Positions 13,803 through 15,973 of a stretch of DNA of 15,973 nt are shown here, piece by piece (the stretch's first letter is position 1; each line of letters starts with the position of its first letter). Below the pieces are notes generated by a model that was given only the letters and a program-made list of their open reading frames with translations, had not been told where the DNA came from and did not search any database. The position numbers and the translations under genes were made by a program. This DNA comes from Chlamydiia bacterium (GTDB taxonomy: Bacteria; Chlamydiota; Chlamydiia; Chlamydiales; FEN-1388): NCBI GenBank assembly GCA_028293095.1, contig JAQGPK010000141.1, positions 1-15,973 of the forward strand, given 5' to 3'.

Positions 13803-14584
13803 TGTTCGTACCACTCCTTCACAAATTCTCTATGTAAGGGAACATCATCCCACTTCGATGCCTTCTTCCCCTCTAACGTTTCCTCATCATATCCTGAAAA
13901 AATTTTTATAACGATAGCAGTATCCTCTTGAATGCTATAAAAAATTCTCCAAGTCTTACATGCCAGCTCATACTCATGTTCTGCAACCTTTTTTATGCGA
14001 TGGTTCGGAAATGGATAAGGATTACTGCGTAAGACAAGCTCGACACTCTGAATAAGTTTAAAAGGGGCTCGTGATTCAATAAATATAGCCTGCTTATGTG
14101 CAAAATCGGACCACTTTAACTGGTACTTGAGTCCTGGAGTTTCGCTTTCGGTCCACCCTTCTTTACTCTTTGGAAACGCATCTGCATAAGGAAGATAGGG
14201 TTTTATATCTAAAATAGGCGTTCCATCCAAAAGATCATTTTTTCCAACAAAAACATCTCTGCCTTGAATAGCTACAAGCTCAACGCACGACATACCAATA
14301 GGATTTGGTCTATGGGGAGAGCGCGTTGCAAATACTCCACGCTTGGGACCACCACGAGGGGTTAACACCTTCGGCTTCCAAGAGAGATTACGATGAAACC
14401 AGTAAATGACCCAGATTCGCTCAAATCCTGCCAAATCCTGAAGCGCTTGCTCAAAATTACAATCCGGCAAAAGAGCAATATGTCCCGCTGGAATAAGTGC
14501 CAGATCTGCTTGTCGTGGGGCCATATACCTTTCTAACTGCGAAGAGCAAAAATGGCCAATAGGCTTGCATTGCAAAAATTCCAC
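13799..14584 (-). CDS. trmO: tRNA (N6-threonylcarbamoyladenosine(37)-N6)-methyltransferase TrmO
   Basis: 261 residues, slightly longer than E. coli TrmO (235). TrmO methylates N6 of t6A37 in tRNA-Thr using S-adenosylmethionine and has an unusual beta-barrel fold. Signatures are VFATRSPHRPNPIGMSCVEL (84-103), matching the FATRSTFRPNPIGMS core of E. coli, and DLLDGTPILDIKPYLPYAD (117-135). The N terminus FLQCKPIGHF and the MAPRQ at 21-25 also fit. The C-terminal third (about 165-261) corresponds to the variable C-terminal domain. The start is a GTG (14584) with a weak GGGTG five bases upstream; it fits the family N terminus. It lies 14 bases after the nhaD stop and overlaps the SDR gene by 4. 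Confidence 0.93.
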   Translation of the reverse strand: MEFLQCKPIGHFCSSQLERYMAPRQADLALIPAGHIALLPDCNFEQALQDLAGFERIWVIYWFHRNLSWKPKVLTPRGGPKRGVFATRSPHRPNPIGMSCVELVAIQGRDVFVGKNDLLDGTPILDIKPYLPYADAFPKSKEGWTESETPGLKYQLKWSDFAHKQAIFIESRAPFKLIQSVELVLRSNPYPFPNHRIKKVAEHEYELACKTWRIFYSIQEDTAIVIKIFSGYDEETLEGKKASKWDDVPLHREFVKEWYEQ

Positions 14585-14598
14585 TAGTACACCCTATC

Positions 14599-15858
14599 TT
14601 AAAGGTATAAATATACTGCAACACCTGCAAAAAAGCCTACAAGAATAGGGAGTGTGATCTTCTTCACAAACCAAAAGAAAGGCACTTTTTCAATATTCAT
14701 GTACGCGATCCCTGCCGGAGATCCAATGGTCAACAAACTGCCACCAACACCTGCACAATAGGCTAAAAGCTGCCAAAATGGTGAATCTGTCGGGATCTCG
14801 GAAACAGGATAGACCCCTATACTTGCAGCAACTAATGGCACGTTATCTAAAAGACCTGAAAGCATTCCTAACCCCACTGCAATTGTCTGCGGCATAAGCC
14901 CCATCTCTGCAAACCACACCTCACAGCTTCGTAAGATACCAGCGCTATCAAGCGCCCTGACTGTAAGTAAAATTCCTAAGAAGAAGAAATAGGTCGAAAG
15001 ATCAATACGCGTTAAAATTGCAGGTGCCCGTAGTTTGGACTCATTGGGATAACAAAGATCTGTTGCCACCCATAATAGTCCAACACCTAAAATTGCCCCC
15101 ATATAGGGAGGAAAGTTAAAAATTGCATGGAGTAATGGAATGAGCATCAAAGCGAAAATCCCGACACACAAAATGAGCTTTCGATAAGGAAGCTCTACTG
15201 ATTTTTTCTCTAGGTGGTGACTATCATCGATCGATCCCTTCAACATTCTTGTTAAGAATATAAAGGTTACAACCATACTCACAAGACTTGGTAAGAAAAG
15301 ATCACGCATGGTCGGCAATGTTGTAATACGATCTGCAATCCAGAGCATCGTCGTAGTGACATCTCCAATTGGCGTCCAGGCACCACCTGCGTTAGAGGCA
15401 ACCACAATCCCAGCCCCTACAACCATTCTGTCTTCGTGACTTTTTAAAAACCTGGTAGTGAGCGCGAGCATGATCACTGTTGCCGTCACATTGGCAATCA
15501 TCGTTGATAAAAAGAAAGTAATCAGCCCGATAGTCCATAAAAAGATCTTCTTTGATTTAGGGCGTAGTCTCTCTGTAAAAAGGCTAAATCCTTCATGCAC
15601 TTGCATAATCTCGATAATCACAAGGACTAACAAGACAAAACCAGCAACTTCATTAACATGTAAAAACTGCTCTTGAAGATCTGCAATCTCAACAGTTCGT
15701 GGAAGATTAGGATTTAAAAAGAAAAATATCCAACAAATTACTGCCATTAAAAGAACGACAGCGGTTTTATCTATTCGAAGAAACTGCTCCAATACAATGA
15801 ATCCATAGCCTACAAGAACTGTCAGCGTCATTAAAAGATACACTAGATTTTCCGGCAT
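14599..15858 (-). CDS. nhaD: NhaD-type Na+/H+ antiporter
   Basis: 419 residues of the NhaD family within the ion transporter superfamily, exporting Na+ (or Li+) in exchange for protons across the inner membrane. Around 12 membrane segments are visible. Signatures are VHEGF (88-92), STMIANVTATVIMLALTTRF (118-137), VVASNAGGAWTPIGDVTTTM (152-171), LLDNVPLVAAS and the GGSLLTIGSPAGIAYMN (about 376-392) that repeats the N-P/S-G-D style helix break in the second half. The start is an ATG preceded by AGAAGAG as a modest ribosome binding site. The upstream stretch 15859-15973 is AT-rich, with TACTAT at 15910-15905 as a possible -10 but no good -35. First gene of a four-gene minus-strand operon. Confidence 0.92.
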   Translation of the reverse strand: MPENLVYLLMTLTVLVGYGFIVLEQFLRIDKTAVVLLMAVICWIFFFLNPNLPRTVEIADLQEQFLHVNEVAGFVLLVLVIIEIMQVHEGFSLFTERLRPKSKKIFLWTIGLITFFLSTMIANVTATVIMLALTTRFLKSHEDRMVVGAGIVVASNAGGAWTPIGDVTTTMLWIADRITTLPTMRDLFLPSLVSMVVTFIFLTRMLKGSIDDSHHLEKKSVELPYRKLILCVGIFALMLIPLLHAIFNFPPYMGAILGVGLLWVATDLCYPNESKLRAPAILTRIDLSTYFFFLGILLTVRALDSAGILRSCEVWFAEMGLMPQTIAVGLGMLSGLLDNVPLVAASIGVYPVSEIPTDSPFWQLLAYCAGVGGSLLTIGSPAGIAYMNIEKVPFFWFVKKITLPILVGFFAGVAVYLYL

Positions 15859-15973
15859 ACGTTTACTCTTCTTTTAAGGGTACTAGATTTTTTAAACTAC
15901 AAATATAGTAAGGGCTTTTTTCTTGCTACATAAATTTAAATCACCTTTAATTAATTATTTATTTAATTAAAAG

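Overview
The window is about 16 kb of AT-rich bacterial DNA, densely packed and mostly coding on the minus strand. An RND efflux pump and a lipoprotein signal peptide point to a Gram-negative. Ankyrin-like and F-box/LRR-like proteins, a eukaryotic-type glycosyltransferase and a NhaD antiporter suggest an intracellular bacterium of protists or animals. An environmental chlamydia (Parachlamydiales-like) is my best guess, but no marker gene proves it and other intracellular lineages remain possible. I saw no rRNA, tRNA or CRISPR array.

Region by region. (1) 1-622: 3' part of a HAD-family hydrolase gene whose start lies before the window. (2) 707-5869: a block of host-interaction-looking genes. 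It holds a small Cys-rich protein, an ankyrin-like protein with a four-helix membrane protein upstream of it, a 784-residue poly-Ser/F-box-like/LRR protein, and a glycosyltransferase joining a PLOD-type (lysyl hydroxylase family) domain to a COLGALT-like (procollagen galactosyltransferase) domain. (3) 10272-4340, minus strand: RND permease, periplasmic adaptor and that glycosyltransferase form a tight three-gene operon. No outer-membrane channel gene is present. (4) 10396-11601: a nested repeat structure. An intact IS200-like/RAYT (REP-associated) Y1 transposase sits inside three concentric pairs of inverted repeats, and the right-hand side is split by about 220 bp that include short tandem repeats. 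(5) 15858-11700, minus strand: nhaD, trmO, an SDR-fold protein without the usual Tyr/Lys, and an amine oxidase-like flavoprotein with a lipoprotein signal, packed with gaps or overlaps of 0-14 bases.

The most unusual item is the glycosyltransferase at 4340-5869. Its two domains correspond to the N-terminal glycosyltransferase and accessory domains of animal and giant-virus lysyl hydroxylases, without the dioxygenase domain, and it is translationally coupled to a drug-efflux-type pump. Several starts were moved from the longest open frame to ATG codons supported by ribosome binding sites or stop-start coupling (1412, 5869, 13802).
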